The position numbers were made by a program, and so were the translations under genes. A stretch of DNA of 64,000 nt from Paraburkholderia silviterrae. GTDB lineage: Bacteria > Pseudomonadota > Gammaproteobacteria > Burkholderiales > Burkholderiaceae. The notes beneath the pieces were generated by a model that was not told the DNA's origin, ran no database searches, and saw only the letters and a list, made by a program, of their open reading frames with translations. Positions 10,480 through 19,339 of this stretch are shown here, in pieces. The stretch covers positions 467,342 to 531,341 of the forward strand of contig NZ_SMRP01000001.1 in the NCBI RefSeq assembly GCF_004353915.1, in the 5' to 3' direction. Position 1 is the first letter of the stretch. Each line of letters begins with the position of its first letter.

Positions 10480-10605
10480 GGGCGTGTATGCAGCGCCTGT
10501 GCAGGTGATGGCGCAAATCGGCACGGCAAGGGTTGCGCAAGTGCGCCTGGGCTGCACGGCTCGCGACTTTGCCCACCGTCTGGCAAAGATATGGAGGAAC
10601 GGAGC

Positions 10606-11658
10606 ATGCGTTGGAAGAACCGGCCGGAAGGCTCGAACTGGGGTGACTTCGGCCCCGACGATCAATTGGGCCGCCCGAACCTCATCGGCGCGGAGCAGGT
10701 GCTCAAGGGCGCGCGCGAAATTCGCGCGGGGCTCACGTTCACGCTTTCGCTGCCGCTCGACTTTCCCGGCGAGAGCAAGCTCAACGTGCGCCGCCAGCCG
10801 CCCGTGCTGCGCCCGACGTTCCGCGACGGCCTGCCGTACGTGAACTTCCCGTTCGCGCGCAATACGCCGGACGCCACCGATGTCGTGAGCGACGACCAGG
10901 TGCTGCTCTCGCTGCAATATTCGACGCAATGGGATTCGCTCGCGCACGTGGGCGCGCGTTTCGATGCCGACGGTGACGGTGTGGCCGAAAGCGTCTATTA
11001 CAACGGCTACCGCGCGAACCAGGACATCGTCGGCCCGATGGAATACCGCGCGCAAGACGGCTACGCGCCACACGCCTGCGGCGGTGAGCACAGCCACGCC
11101 GATGTGCTCGGCATCGAGAACCTCGCGGTGAAGGGCATGCAGGGCCGTGGCGTGCTGATCGATCTGGCCGCGCATTTCGGGCGCGAATGCCGCACGGTCG
11201 GCTACGACGACCTCATGCGCGTGATGCAGGCGGACCACGTCGAGGTCGAGCGTGGCGACATGCTCGTGCTGCGCACCGGCTTTGCCGAAATGGTGCTGGA
11301 GATGAACCGTCAGCCCGACGAGGCCGTGCTCGCCAGCCATTGCAGCGCGCTCGACGGCCGCGACGAGCGTCTGCTGCAGTGGATCACCGACTCGGGCATT
11401 GCCGCGCTGGCCGCCGACAACTACGCCGTCGAGCGCTATCCGGCGCGCGCGCCCGCCACGCCGGGCGCGCATCCGCTCTTGCCGCTGCACCACCACTGCC
11501 TCTTCAAACTGGGCCTGCCGCTTGGCGAGCTCTGGTATTTGCACGATCTCGCCGCCTGGCTGCGCGCGCACCAGCGTTCGCGTTTCATGCTCACCGCGCC
11601 GCCGCTACGGCTGCCGGGCGCGATGGGCTCGCCCGTCACGCCGGTCGCCACCGTTTGA
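10606..11658 (+). CDS. Cyclase-family metal-dependent hydrolase
   Basis: This 350-residue protein belongs to the cyclase/kynurenine-formamidase-like family (PF04199). The diagnostic N-terminus is RWKNRPEGSNWGDFGPDDQLGRPNLI. A metal-ligand stretch QWDSLAHVGARFD lies near residues 105-117, and GEHSHADVLGIENLAVKGMQGRGV lies near 160. Characterised relatives hydrolyse cyclic amides, formamides or lactone-like bonds with a divalent metal; the substrate here is unknown. The ATG at 10606 has GGAGG 8 bp upstream. It is first in a plus-strand run followed by an SDR, a hydroxyacyl-CoA dehydrogenase and a short-chain acid transporter, so hydrolysis of a ring or ester ahead of beta-oxidation-like steps is plausible. 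Confidence 0.85.
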   Translation: MRWKNRPEGSNWGDFGPDDQLGRPNLIGAEQVLKGAREIRAGLTFTLSLPLDFPGESKLNVRRQPPVLRPTFRDGLPYVNFPFARNTPDATDVVSDDQVLLSLQYSTQWDSLAHVGARFDADGDGVAESVYYNGYRANQDIVGPMEYRAQDGYAPHACGGEHSHADVLGIENLAVKGMQGRGVLIDLAAHFGRECRTVGYDDLMRVMQADHVEVERGDMLVLRTGFAEMVLEMNRQPDEAVLASHCSALDGRDERLLQWITDSGIAALAADNYAVERYPARAPATPGAHPLLPLHHHCLFKLGLPLGELWYLHDLAAWLRAHQRSRFMLTAPPLRLPGAMGSPVTPVATV

Positions 11659-11712
11659 ATTCAGTCAGCATTCCTTTTCTTTTCGGGCACAACCTCGACC
11701 CGCATTCCCGAC

Positions 11713-12414
11713 ATGGCTAAAGAACGAGTATTGATCACCGGCGGCGCCGCCGGCATTGGCGCCGCGTGTGCCGCCCGCTGCGAGGCAGACGGCTACGAAG
11801 CGGTCGTGATCGACCGCGTGGGCGACGGCATCATCGCCGATCTCGCCGACACCGAGGCCACGGCGGCCGCGCTCGAGCATGCGCTCGCAGGCGGGCCGAT
11901 CACGCGCCTCATCAACAACGTGGGCGTCGTGTTTCCCGCCGACGCAGAGCACCAGACACTCGAAGAGCTCGAACGCGCGTGGTCGCTGAACGTGCGCTGC
12001 GCGCAGCAGTGCATGCAGGCGCTGCTGCCGGGCATGAAGGCCGCGGGCTTCGGGCGGATCGTCAATATGTCCTCGCGCGCGGCGCTCGGCAAGGAGCTGC
12101 GCACCGCGTACTCGGCCACCAAGGCGGCGCTCATCGGCATGACGCGCGTCTGGGCGCTCGAGCTCGGCGCGTTCGGCGTGACCGCGAACGCCATCGGCCC
12201 GGGCCCCATCCGCACGGAGCTGTTCGACCGCGCCAATCCGCCCGGCGCGCCGCGCACCCAGGCCATCATCGACGCGGTGCCCGTGAAGCGCGTGGGCACG
12301 CCCGAGGACGTCGCGCACGCGGCCTCGTATCTGCTCGATGCGCGCAGCGGCTTCGTCACAGGCCAGGTGCTGTATGTGTGCGGCGGCATGACGGTCGGCG
12401 TCGCGGGAGTCTGA
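11713..12414 (+). CDS. Short-chain dehydrogenase/reductase (SDR)
   Basis: This 233-residue classical SDR has the cofactor motif TGGAAGIGAAC (near residues 9-19), NNVGVV in place of NNAG, a catalytic Ser in IVNMSSRAA, YSATK with the Tyr-x-x-x-Lys pair, and a FabG-like C-terminal block SGFVTGQVLYVCGGMTVG. It reduces or oxidises a hydroxyl/keto group with NAD(P). It lies 54 bp after the cyclase gene and 2 bp before the next dehydrogenase gene, so the three are almost certainly one transcript. Confidence 0.9.
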   Translation: MAKERVLITGGAAGIGAACAARCEADGYEAVVIDRVGDGIIADLADTEATAAALEHALAGGPITRLINNVGVVFPADAEHQTLEELERAWSLNVRCAQQCMQALLPGMKAAGFGRIVNMSSRAALGKELRTAYSATKAALIGMTRVWALELGAFGVTANAIGPGPIRTELFDRANPPGAPRTQAIIDAVPVKRVGTPEDVAHAASYLLDARSGFVTGQVLYVCGGMTVGVAGV

Positions 12415-12416
12415 CG

Positions 12417-13418
12417 ATGGCGCCCATCGACCGCCGCGAAGCACATAGCGCACATACCACGCCGCAGCCCGTCAGCAGGCGCGCGGGCATCGTCGGCGCG
12501 GGCAGCATTGGCGTGGCGTTCGCGCTTCAGTTCGCGCGCGCGGGCTGGCGCGTGCGCCTGTTCGATCCAGAAGCGCAGCGACGCGCGGCGGTGCCCGCCG
12601 AACTCGCCGCGCGCCTCGAAGACCTCGCGCGTTTCGCGCTGATCGACGAAAGCGCGGCGCAGATCGCCGCGCGCGTCGAGGTGGTCGATACGCTCGAAGC
12701 CGCAGCCGCCGATGCCGATCTCGTGCAGGAATGCGCGCCCGAGCGTGCCGAGCTCAAGCGCGAGCTCTTCGCGCAACTCGACCGCGCCGCGCCGCCGCAT
12801 GCGATTCTCGCGAGCGCCTCGTCGTTTCTCGCGGCGTCGAAATTCGTCGACGAAACCTTGCCGGGCCATGCGCGCTGCCTCGTCGCGCATCCGGGCAATC
12901 CGCCGTATCTCGTGCCCGTGGTCGAGATCGTGCCCGCGCCGTTCACCTCCCCCGCCGCCACCACGCGCGCCATCGCGCTCTACGGCGAAGCGGGCCTGTT
13001 GCCCGTGCGCGTGAAAAAGGAAGTGGCCGGCTTCATTTTCAACCGGCTGCAAGGCGCGGTGCTGCGCGAAGCCTATTGCCTCGTGCGCGACGGCGTGGCC
13101 TCGGTCGACGACATCGACACGGTGATGCGCGAAGGGCTCGCGCCGCGCTGGTCGGTGATCGGCCCGTTCGAGACCGTCGACCTGAATACGCGCGGCGGCA
13201 TTGCCTCGCATGCGCAAAAGATGGGGCCGTCCTACGAGCGCATGGGCGCCGAGCGCGGCCAGCACGATCCGTGGACGCCCGAGCTCGTCGCGCAGGTGGA
13301 GGCCGCGCGGCGCGCGGCGCTGCCGCTCGATCAATGGGACGCGCGCGTGGCATGGCGCGACCGCCAGCTCATGCGTCTCGCGAAACATCGCAAAGCCCTC
13401 GCGCCCGCTGAGGATTGA
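12417..13418 (+). CDS. 3-hydroxyacyl-CoA dehydrogenase-family NAD-binding protein
   Basis: This 333-residue protein has the dinucleotide fold IVGAGSIGVAFALQFARAGW (near 24-43) and the family motif CLVAHPGNPPYLVPVVEIVPAP, where the conserved HPxNPP is present. The C-terminal helical domain contains VAGFIFNRLQGAVLREAYCLV. The sequence is closest to lambda-crystallin/L-gulonate 3-dehydrogenase and carnitine-dehydrogenase-like members. It probably oxidises a 3-hydroxy acid or its CoA ester. It starts 2 bp after the SDR stop. The substrate cannot be read from the sequence. Confidence 0.88.
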   Translation: MAPIDRREAHSAHTTPQPVSRRAGIVGAGSIGVAFALQFARAGWRVRLFDPEAQRRAAVPAELAARLEDLARFALIDESAAQIAARVEVVDTLEAAAADADLVQECAPERAELKRELFAQLDRAAPPHAILASASSFLAASKFVDETLPGHARCLVAHPGNPPYLVPVVEIVPAPFTSPAATTRAIALYGEAGLLPVRVKKEVAGFIFNRLQGAVLREAYCLVRDGVASVDDIDTVMREGLAPRWSVIGPFETVDLNTRGGIASHAQKMGPSYERMGAERGQHDPWTPELVAQVEAARRAALPLDQWDARVAWRDRQLMRLAKHRKALAPAED

Positions 13419-13422
13419 ACCG

Positions 13423-13440
13423 CGTGCTCGCGTGAGCACG
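13423..13440. terminator. Small intercistronic hairpin
   Basis: CGTGCTC-GCGT-GAGCACG is a perfect 7-bp stem-loop just after the dehydrogenase stop. It has no T-run, so it is more likely an mRNA-processing or attenuation structure than a full terminator. Confidence 0.35.
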
Positions 13441-13492
13441 ATGTGTTCGCGAGAGAGACCCAGAACTATTACGAACTGAAAGAGACCGAACC

Positions 13493-14821
13493 ATGCAAAG
13501 AGTCACCGCCTTCTTCACCGAGCTGATGCGCCGGTACTTGCCCGATCCCTTCGTCTTCGCGATCGGCCTCACGTTGCTCACGATGGTGCTGGCCGTGGCC
13601 GTGCAAGGCCAGGCCATCACCGCGCTCACCACGAGCTGGGGCAAAGGCTTCTGGGCACTGCTCGCCTTCACGACGCAGATGGCCGTGATTCTCGCCATGG
13701 GCTACGTGCTCGCCACCGCCCCGCTCACCGACCGCCTGCTCGACCGCCTCGTCTCGCAGGTGAACTCGCCGCGCACGGCCATCATCGTCGCGACGCTGGT
13801 GGGCGGCGTCGGCAGTTGGATGAACTGGGGTTTCGGCCTCGTGGTAGGCGGCATCGTCGCGCGCAAGCTCGCGCTGCGCGTGAAGGGCGTGCACTATCCG
13901 CTCATCATCGCTTCGGCGTATAGCGGCTTCACGCTCTACGGTCTCGGACTTTCCGCAAGCATTCCCGTGCTGATCTCCACGAAGGGCCATCCGCTCGAAG
14001 CACAGATGGGCGTCATTCCGCTCTCCGAAACGATTTTCTCGCCCACCATGCTCATCACGAGCCTCGTGACCATCGTCACGCTGCCGCTCCTGAACGCCTG
14101 GCTGCATCCGAAGGCCGGCCAGCCGGTGAAGGAAATCGACCGCTCGCTCGAAGCCGCGCCCAAGGCCGCCGGCCCCGCGCTCGACACCGAAGAGCACGGC
14201 ACGCTCGCCCATCGACTGAACAACAGCCGCCTGCTCAGCTATTTGATCGGCGCGATCGGCATGGGCTATGTGGCGCTGCACTTCGTCCAGGGTGGCTCGA
14301 TCGACCTGAACCTCATCAACTTCTTCATCCTGTTCCTCGGCATCCTGCTGCTCGGCACGCCCATTCGCTACGTCGAAAAGCTCAACGAAGGCATTCGCAC
14401 GATCAGCGGCATCATCCTTCAGTATCCGTTCTATGCGGGCATCATGGCGATCATGGCGTCCTCAGGGCTCGTCGAGACGTTCTCCGCGGCCTTCGTCAAG
14501 GTCGCCACGCCGGCCACGCTGCCGTTCTGGGGCTTGATCAGCTCGTTCTTCATCAACTTCTTCGCGCCCTCGGGCGGCGGCCACTGGGTCATCCAGGGCC
14601 CGTTCATGATCGAAGCGGCAAAGACGATCGGCGCCTCGGTGAGCCACACCTCCGTGGCCGTGATGCTCGGCAACGCATGGAACGATCTCGTGCAGCCGTT
14701 CTGGATCCTGCCGGCGCTCGCGCTCTCCAGGCTCAAGCTCAAGGACATCATGGGCTATACCGTCATCATGATGTTCTGGATCGGCATCGTTTATTCGGTG
14801 GCGATTCTCGCCTGGGGTTGA
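13493..14821 (+). CDS. Short-chain fatty acid transporter (AtoE family)
   Basis: This 442-residue, strongly hydrophobic inner-membrane protein matches the AtoE/short-chain-fatty-acid transporter family. It starts RVTAFFTELMRRYLPDPFVFAIGLTLL and carries TAIIVATLVGGVGSWMNWGFGLVVGG, SSFFINFFAPSGGGHWVIQGPF and MLGNAWNDLVQPFWILPALA. It probably imports a short-chain acid or hydroxy acid. It follows the hydroxyacyl-CoA dehydrogenase gene by 74 bp on the same strand, so transport and the first oxidation steps appear linked. Confidence 0.92.
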   Translation: MQRVTAFFTELMRRYLPDPFVFAIGLTLLTMVLAVAVQGQAITALTTSWGKGFWALLAFTTQMAVILAMGYVLATAPLTDRLLDRLVSQVNSPRTAIIVATLVGGVGSWMNWGFGLVVGGIVARKLALRVKGVHYPLIIASAYSGFTLYGLGLSASIPVLISTKGHPLEAQMGVIPLSETIFSPTMLITSLVTIVTLPLLNAWLHPKAGQPVKEIDRSLEAAPKAAGPALDTEEHGTLAHRLNNSRLLSYLIGAIGMGYVALHFVQGGSIDLNLINFFILFLGILLLGTPIRYVEKLNEGIRTISGIILQYPFYAGIMAIMASSGLVETFSAAFVKVATPATLPFWGLISSFFINFFAPSGGGHWVIQGPFMIEAAKTIGASVSHTSVAVMLGNAWNDLVQPFWILPALALSRLKLKDIMGYTVIMMFWIGIVYSVAILAWG

Positions 14822-14916
14822 ACCGAGTGCTTCGAGCCGCACCGCAAACGCGGCTCGAACATGGCATTTTCCGAAACCGAATCTCACGCTATCGATTGCG
14901 AAGCCTGGAGGGCCCT

Positions 14917-15213
14917 GTGCCATTTCTGATCGAAACGTTCGACAAGCAGGACCACGCCCACGTACGCGCTAACGAGCGCGCCGCGCACCTGGCTTTTCTC
15001 GCGAAACACGCGCCGCTGCTGCTCGCCTGCGGCGCCAAGCTCAACGACGACGGGTCGAGCGCGGGCGGCGGCGTCTATATCGTCGACCTGGACACACGCG
15101 AAGCGGCCGAGCGCTTCATCGCCGAAGACCCCTTCTCTCTCGCGGGGCTCTTCGAGCGCGTGAGCATCGTCCGCTGGCGCAAGGCCTACGTCGACGGCGC
15201 GTGCTATCTCTGA
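14917..15213 (+). CDS. YciI-family protein
   Basis: This 98-residue protein has the dimeric alpha+beta-barrel YciI fold. It starts FLIETFDKQDHAHVRANERAAHLAFL with the conserved His/Asp region, then GGGVYIVDLDTREAAERFIAEDPF and the final FERVSIVRWRKAYVDGA. Relatives act as small dechlorinases, isomerases or accessory factors in ring catabolism. The GTG at 14917 is chosen because GGAGG precedes it by 5 bp; no ATG is available. It ends the cyclase-SDR-transporter run. Confidence 0.85.
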   Translation: MPFLIETFDKQDHAHVRANERAAHLAFLAKHAPLLLACGAKLNDDGSSAGGGVYIVDLDTREAAERFIAEDPFSLAGLFERVSIVRWRKAYVDGACYL

Positions 15214-15231
15214 GCGTGGGCGCGGCGCTGT

Positions 15232-16668
15232 TTACCGCGGCTCCACGCCGCTTGCCACTTCCGGCAGGATGAGCCGCTCCGGCACGTTCGCGCCGCCCAC
15301 GCGCGTCGCCACGTAATAGAGCGCGCCCGGCACGGCAATGCCCACGACCCATGAAATATCCACGCCACCGAGCGCCGCAACCCAGGCACCCGTATAGAAG
15401 CCCGTGGCAACGAATGGCATCTGCACGAGCACACCCACCAGATACACCACGATACCCACCTTGTTCCAGCGCCCGTAGCGGCCATTCGCATCGAAGAGCG
15501 CGGGCACGTCATATCGCTCGCGCGTCACGCAGTAGAAGTCGACCAGATTGATCGCGCTCCACGGCGTGAAGAACACTAGCAAAAAGAGCAGGAACGACGA
15601 GAACGCCTTGAGAAATGCATGTTGTCCGGCGAGCGCAATCGCGCTGGACATGCCCACGCTCAGAATCACGAACACAAGGCGCGTGCGGCCCGAAATCTCG
15701 CGTCGCTGACCCAGGCCGGTGATGATCGCCGCCACCGACATCACGCTGCCGTAAGCGTTGAGCGTCGTGATCGTGAGCTTGCCAAGCGCGATTGTGAAGT
15801 AGAGGATCGCGGCAATCGCACCCGTCGCGCCCAGCCCGACCACGAACGCCACCTCATGACCCGCGAAGCGCTCGCCCGCCAGCGCGGCAGCGAACACGCC
15901 GAATGTCATGGCGACCTGCGCGCCGATGACGGTGCCGGCGAACACCGCAAAAAACGTCTTTAGCGGCGAAGTCGATTGCGGCAGATAGCGCGAATAGTCG
16001 GCCACGTAGGGGCCGTAAGCGATCTGCCACGAGGCGGAAAGCGAAACCGCCAGGAGGAACGACGCGAGCGTGAAGTGCCGGTTGGCCATCAACGCCCCCC
16101 ATGCGTGGCCGTGCAGCAGGCTCGCGAACAGGTAGACGAAGGCCAGCGCGCCGACGATGCTCGACACGCGGCCCATCGCGTGGATCGTCCGGTAGCCGAG
16201 TCCGGTCAGCAGGATCACCGCAGCCGAGAAGATCAGGATTGCAGACGTATTTCCGACATGGAGCAATTCGGAGATCGCCTGCCCCGCCAGCACTGTGCCG
16301 CCGGCGGAGAAGCCCACGTACATCACGCAGACGAGCGCGAGCGGAATGATCGCGCCATACACGCCGAATTGCACGCGGCTCGAGATCATCTGTGGAAGGC
16401 CGAGTTGCGGCCCCTGTGCGCCATGCAGCGCCATCACCGCGCCGCCCAGCAACTGGCCGGCCAGCAGACCGATGAGCGACCAGAAAACATCGCCGCCGAG
16501 CACCACCGCCAGGGCCCCGACCACGACGGCCGTGATCTGCAGGTTGGCGCCAAACCATAGCGTGAACTGGCTGCGCAGGTTGCCGTGGCGCTCGGCCTCG
16601 GGAATATGGCCGATCGAGCGGCGCTCGACCAACGAAGCTCTTGCAGTGCATGTTGCGGTACGAGCCAT
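15232..16668 (-). CDS. NCS1-family purine/cytosine permease
   Basis: This 478-residue permease has about twelve membrane spans. Family marks are the N-terminal RRSIGHIPEAERHGNLRSQFTLWFGAN, PQMISSRVQFGVYGAIIPL and the WxxxNLVDFYCVTRERYDV loop near residue 380. These place it with CodB-like nucleobase-cation-symport-1 transporters, though substrates in this family extend to hydantoins and vitamins. GAGGAG lies upstream of the ATG at 16668. It lies downstream of the acyl-CoA dehydrogenase gene on the same strand, separated by about 160 bp, so co-transcription is possible but not certain. Confidence 0.9.
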   Translation of the reverse strand: MARTATCTARASLVERRSIGHIPEAERHGNLRSQFTLWFGANLQITAVVVGALAVVLGGDVFWSLIGLLAGQLLGGAVMALHGAQGPQLGLPQMISSRVQFGVYGAIIPLALVCVMYVGFSAGGTVLAGQAISELLHVGNTSAILIFSAAVILLTGLGYRTIHAMGRVSSIVGALAFVYLFASLLHGHAWGALMANRHFTLASFLLAVSLSASWQIAYGPYVADYSRYLPQSTSPLKTFFAVFAGTVIGAQVAMTFGVFAAALAGERFAGHEVAFVVGLGATGAIAAILYFTIALGKLTITTLNAYGSVMSVAAIITGLGQRREISGRTRLVFVILSVGMSSAIALAGQHAFLKAFSSFLLFLLVFFTPWSAINLVDFYCVTRERYDVPALFDANGRYGRWNKVGIVVYLVGVLVQMPFVATGFYTGAWVAALGGVDISWVVGIAVPGALYYVATRVGGANVPERLILPEVASGVEPR

Positions 16669-16827
16669 TCTTCGCTCCTCGGTTTAAAGGAACTGCGTGG
16701 ACGGAGACTGCGTAAATGAAACTGCGTGTTTGAACTCAATCGGGCGAACCGCGCGAAAGCGGAACCTGTGCGCGGCCCGCAAGGCGACCGCGCGGAAAGC
16801 GCGATCAGCCAACGGTCATGCTGCGCT

Positions 16828-17967
16828 TCAAGCCAACACCGAGCGCGCGATCACGGTGCGCTGAATCTCCGACGATCCTTCATAGATGCGCAGAATGCGC
16901 GCATCGCGCACAAGCCGCTCGATGCGCATCTCGCGCGTGAAGCCATAGCCTCCATGCATCTGCAGCGCGGCATCGGTGACGAAGCCGACCATCTCCGATG
17001 CATAGAGCTTGGCCATCGAGGCCGCGTCGGTGAACGGCTCGCCCGCGCCGCGCCGCGCGGCAGCCTGCAGCGTAAGCAGCCATGCGGCTTCGAGGCGCGT
17101 CTTCATGTCGGCGAACACCCATTGCAGGCCCTGCTTGCGCGCGAGCGGCTCGCCGCCCACCTCGCGCTGCTTCGCCCACTCCACCGCATCGCCCAATGCC
17201 GCTTCGGCAATGCCGAGACTCGTCGCGGCTACGTCGAGCCGGCTGTTGTCGAGCACCTTCATGGCCGTGCGAAAACCCGTGCCCTCCTCACCGAGCCGGT
17301 TCGCCGCCGGCACCACGCAGTCGAGCGCCACTTCGTGCGCCGGGGCGCCGCGTATGCCCATGAGCTTTTCCGCACCCGCTACCGTCACGCCCGGCGTGCC
17401 GGCATCCACCACGAAGGCGCTGATGCCGCGCGTGCCGTGCTCCGGCGCCGTCTTTGCATACACGACGATGAATTGCGCCGCGCCCGCGTTGGAGATGAAA
17501 TGCTTGACACCGCGTAGCCGGTAGCCGTCGCCTTCGCGCACCGCCTGGGTCTTCATTCCGGCCGGGTTCGAGCCCGCCTGCGGCTCAGTGAGCGCGAATG
17601 CGCCCAGCTTTTCGCCTGCGGCCGCAGCCGGCAGGTAGCGCGCGCGCAAATCGTCGTCGCCGCCGATCAGGATCGAATCGGTGGCGAGATAGTGCGCGCC
17701 GATCATCGACGAAGTCGACGCGCACGCGCCCGCAATCTCCGCAAGCGCGAGGATGATGGCCGCAGGCGTGGCGCCGATGCCGCCCCAGCGCTCCGGCAGG
17801 TTCATGCCCATGACGCCCAGTTCGGCCAGCGCGCTCACGTAGCGCGTAGTGGCAATCTCGTCGTGATCGACTTGCGCAGCGTGCGGCGCGAGTTCGGTTT
17901 GCGCATAGCGGCGGATGGCGTCGGCGATTTCGTGATCGGCTTCGCTCACGCCCAGTCTTTTAAGCAT
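16828..17967 (-). CDS. Acyl-CoA dehydrogenase
   Basis: This 379-residue FAD enzyme introduces a 2,3-double bond into an acyl-CoA and passes electrons to ETF. It has the signatures GAFALTEPQAGSNPAGMKT (near 134-152) and the C-terminal QMHGGYGFTREMRIERLVRDARILRIYEGSSEIQR, where the Glu of YEGSSEIQ is the likely active-site base of short/medium-chain enzymes. The start overlaps the end of the CoA-transferase gene by 8 bp, indicating translational coupling. Together they would activate an acid by CoA transfer and then dehydrogenate it. Confidence 0.93.
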   Translation of the reverse strand: MLKRLGVSEADHEIADAIRRYAQTELAPHAAQVDHDEIATTRYVSALAELGVMGMNLPERWGGIGATPAAIILALAEIAGACASTSSMIGAHYLATDSILIGGDDDLRARYLPAAAAGEKLGAFALTEPQAGSNPAGMKTQAVREGDGYRLRGVKHFISNAGAAQFIVVYAKTAPEHGTRGISAFVVDAGTPGVTVAGAEKLMGIRGAPAHEVALDCVVPAANRLGEEGTGFRTAMKVLDNSRLDVAATSLGIAEAALGDAVEWAKQREVGGEPLARKQGLQWVFADMKTRLEAAWLLTLQAAARRGAGEPFTDAASMAKLYASEMVGFVTDAALQMHGGYGFTREMRIERLVRDARILRIYEGSSEIQRTVIARSVLA

Positions 17968-19219
17968 GGTCTTTCTCCATTTTTAATTCGCGTTCCTTAT
18001 CGATTGATGAATTCTCGCATTCGACGCCTATCGCACCCGCCTCGCGCAGCGCGGCAATCTCCGCGGCGGCGAGCCCAAGGCGCGCGGACAGCACGCTCGA
18101 CGTGTGCTCGCCGAGCCGCGGTGCGCGCGTGGTACGTGTGACGGGGTATGCCGAGAACTTCACGGGCTGACGCGGCAGGCGCACGCTCTCGCCTGTGCTC
18201 GTGGGCGCATCCGTGAGCAGGCCGCGCTCGCGCGCCTGCTCGCTCTCCAGCGCGGCACGCACGCTCTGTATGGGTGCCACGGGAATGCCCGCCTCGCTCA
18301 GCGCCGCGTTCACCTGCGCGACGGTACGTGCGCGCGACCACGCCTCGATACGATCGCGCAACGCCGACTCGTTATCACAACGCGCGGCATCGCTCGCGAA
18401 GCGGGCGTCGTCGAGCAGATCCAGCGCGCCAATTGCCTGCGCAAGCCGCTCGAACAGGCGGTTGTTGAGCACGGCAACCACGAAATGGCCATCGCTCGCA
18501 CGGTATGCGCCGAACGGCGCAGACGATGGATGGCGATTGCCCACGCGCCCCTGCGTCGCGCCCGTGGTCGCATAGCGCGAGACGAGTGTGGCAGTGAGGC
18601 TCAGGGTGGCGTCGAACATCGCCACATCCACGTGCGTGCCCTTGCCCGTGCGATCGCGCGCGAGCAGCGCGGCCAGCACGCCCCACGAAGCGAAGATGCC
18701 GCTCACGACGTCGGAGACGGATTCGCCCACGAGGGTCGGCTCCCCATCGGGCGACCCGGTGGCGTCCATCAGTCCGCACATGGCCTGCAGGATGATGTCG
18801 TAGGCCGGACGATGCGAGTGCGGCCCGCTCTGGCCGAAGCCCGAGACGCTCGCGTAGACGAGCGCCGGGTTGAGCGCCGCCAGCGTCTCGTAGCCGATGC
18901 CAAGACGCTGCGCCACGCCGGGACGGAAATTCTCCACCACCACATCGGCCTGCGCACAAAGCGACTGCGCGAGCGCGCGCCCCGCCTCACTCTTCAGATC
19001 GATCACGACGCTTTGCTTATTGCGGTTCATCGCGCTGAAGAGGCCGCTCTCGCCATGCGCGAACGGGCCGATCGCGCGGTAGTCGTCGCCGCCCGGCGGC
19101 TCGATCTTGATGACCTCGGCGCCCAGATCGCCGAGCAGCGCGGAGCACAACGGCCCCGCTAGCACGCGGGAAAAATCGATCACACGAATGCCTTGCAGCG
19201 GCAGCATGGATTCAGTCAC
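17960..19219 (-). CDS. CaiB/BaiF family III CoA-transferase
   Basis: This 419-residue protein is a family III CoA-transferase. It has the N-terminal block GIRVIDFSRVLAGPLCSALLGDLGAEVIKIEPP, the catalytic Asp region DVVVENFRPGVAQRLGIGYE, and the GLMDATGSPDGEPT stretch. These enzymes move CoA between carboxylates such as succinyl-CoA and a substrate acid. The start is GTG at 19219, with CAGGAG about 9 bp upstream. It is the promoter-proximal gene of the pair with the acyl-CoA dehydrogenase and is divergent from a LysR gene with a clear operator between them. Confidence 0.92.
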   Translation of the reverse strand: MTESMLPLQGIRVIDFSRVLAGPLCSALLGDLGAEVIKIEPPGGDDYRAIGPFAHGESGLFSAMNRNKQSVVIDLKSEAGRALAQSLCAQADVVVENFRPGVAQRLGIGYETLAALNPALVYASVSGFGQSGPHSHRPAYDIILQAMCGLMDATGSPDGEPTLVGESVSDVVSGIFASWGVLAALLARDRTGKGTHVDVAMFDATLSLTATLVSRYATTGATQGRVGNRHPSSAPFGAYRASDGHFVVAVLNNRLFERLAQAIGALDLLDDARFASDAARCDNESALRDRIEAWSRARTVAQVNAALSEAGIPVAPIQSVRAALESEQARERGLLTDAPTSTGESVRLPRQPVKFSAYPVTRTTRAPRLGEHTSSVLSARLGLAAAEIAALREAGAIGVECENSSIDKERELKMEKDHA

Positions 19220-19314
19220 GGCGCGTTTCTCCTGTACAGCCGGCCAGGTCGACCGGTGAAGCGATTCTGCGCCGCGCGAGCGATAAGATAAAATATCGGA
19301 ATAAATTAACCGTT

Positions 19315-19329
19315 ATACGATTTTCGTAT
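19315..19329. promoter_or_regulatory. LysR-type operator (T-N11-A palindrome)
   Basis: ATACGA-TTT-TCGTAT is a perfect inverted repeat containing the T-N11-A pattern (19316-19328), 11 bp before the LysR start and about 95 bp upstream of the divergent CoA-transferase gene. It is the expected recognition site for autoregulation and activation. Confidence 0.7.
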
Positions 19330-19339
19330 TGGTCGTCAC

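Noticed and set aside
9703..11571. 622-codon minus-strand ORF opposite the IclR and cyclase genes
   Set aside because: Antisense shadow with repetitive Arg/His/Ala content; the plus strand has two recognisable families.
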